This document shows positions 63,595 through 64,000 of a stretch of DNA of 64,000 bases, piece after piece. Numbering within the stretch: the first letter of the stretch is position 1; every line of letters begins with the position of its first letter. The position numbers and the translations under genes are program-made. The stretch is from Cordylochernes scorpioides (taxonomy: Eukaryota; Arthropoda; Arachnida; Pseudoscorpiones; Chernetidae): the NCBI GenBank assembly GCA_030710605.1, contig CP092868.1:25912399-25976398 (forward strand), given 5' to 3'. The notes under the pieces were generated by a model. It was not told the DNA's origin. It saw only the letters and a program-made list of their open reading frames with translations, and did no database searches.

Positions 63595-63893
63595 TAACCA
63601 TGATTGGGTGAAGTAGAATGCATCTGCCTTTGTCATAAAGACAGGGAGCACTACTCAGTGGCAGGCCGACTTAGCTCCAATATGAAATGGTCGCCTCTTA
63701 CATGAGAAACAGACACCATGTACAGCCGCTCCTAACATGGCGTACAAACGCTGCTCATCCCGTTTCTCTGGATTAGGAACCCTTACAGGGTACTTATCAG
63801 CCGGGCCAGCTGAATCCAGGTTTGTTAGTGAGCTTGTTACTGCTCCCCCTCCTCCTTTTTCATCCGGGCTTGGGACCGGCAAAGGCGGAGTTT
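63595..63893 (-). repeat. SINE family G
   Basis: Reads TGGGTGAAGTAGAATGCATC to GGGACCGGCAAAGGCGGAGT; the LINE-like tail is missing on the left. Confidence 0.65.
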
Positions 63894-64000
63894 TTGGCTT
63901 GTAACTCTAATGAGCTTCGAGAAAGAAACCTGAAATTTTGAATTTCTTCTTCATTTAAGGTCATGAATAATCATTTCAAAAATCAAACCTCAACTTCCAG

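Overview
The window is nuclear DNA of an invertebrate, most likely an arthropod. It is AT-rich and transposon-dense, with small exons separated by large repeat-filled introns. The arthropod inference rests on an R1-clade LINE, Mag/K02A2.6-type Ty3/gypsy elements, Penelope-like (PLE) remnants and many tRNA-derived SINEs; I cannot name the species. A run of N at 392-491 marks an assembly gap.

Host genes, all on the minus strand: (1) a gene I cannot name, built from small exons with GT-AG borders. Six of them (15927-15961, 12900-12975, 11233-11271, 10268-10317, 7159-7271, 1062-1164) form one chain in which the only stop-free reading has matching phases at every junction; 18227-18334 and 22462-22527 are likely further exons. 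(2) A possible first exon with a C2H2-like finger at 19896-20031. (3) A five-exon CDT1-like replication licensing gene, 56009 down to 45720, 274 codons. Its N-terminus carries a PIP-box/degron-like motif, its C-terminal half matches the MCM-binding winged-helix region of CDT1, and the central geminin-binding domain is absent. An E2F-type site lies just upstream of the ATG.

Mobile DNA fills most of the rest. 1-22 kb: a 69-bp minisatellite that appears to derive from an exon/intron border, SINEs (S1, S2, G), pogo/Tigger-like MITEs, foldback elements, and PLE-terminus repeats with hammerhead-ribozyme-like cores. 22.9-31.2 kb: a 5'-truncated R1-clade LINE (17-bp target duplication) interrupted by an intact 4.55-kb Ty3/gypsy element (5-bp duplication, LTRs differing at one base, probable -1 gag/pol frameshift). 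32.0-42.5 kb: a 10.5-kb minus-strand LTR element with 1273-bp LTRs differing at one base but almost no coding capacity (LARD-like). 45.5-56.0 kb: the CDT1-like gene with TE-filled introns. 57.1-61.6 kb: a second Ty3/gypsy element with identical LTRs, a fused gag-pol frame and two homopolymer frameshifts. 61.6-64 kb: AT-rich DNA, a second R1 3' fragment and a G SINE.

The insertions are layered: old fragments (RNase H LINE, PLE, MITEs) are cut by younger SINEs and by three very recent LTR insertions. Nothing links the genes functionally; the window is best read as two host loci in a landscape of active and decaying transposons.
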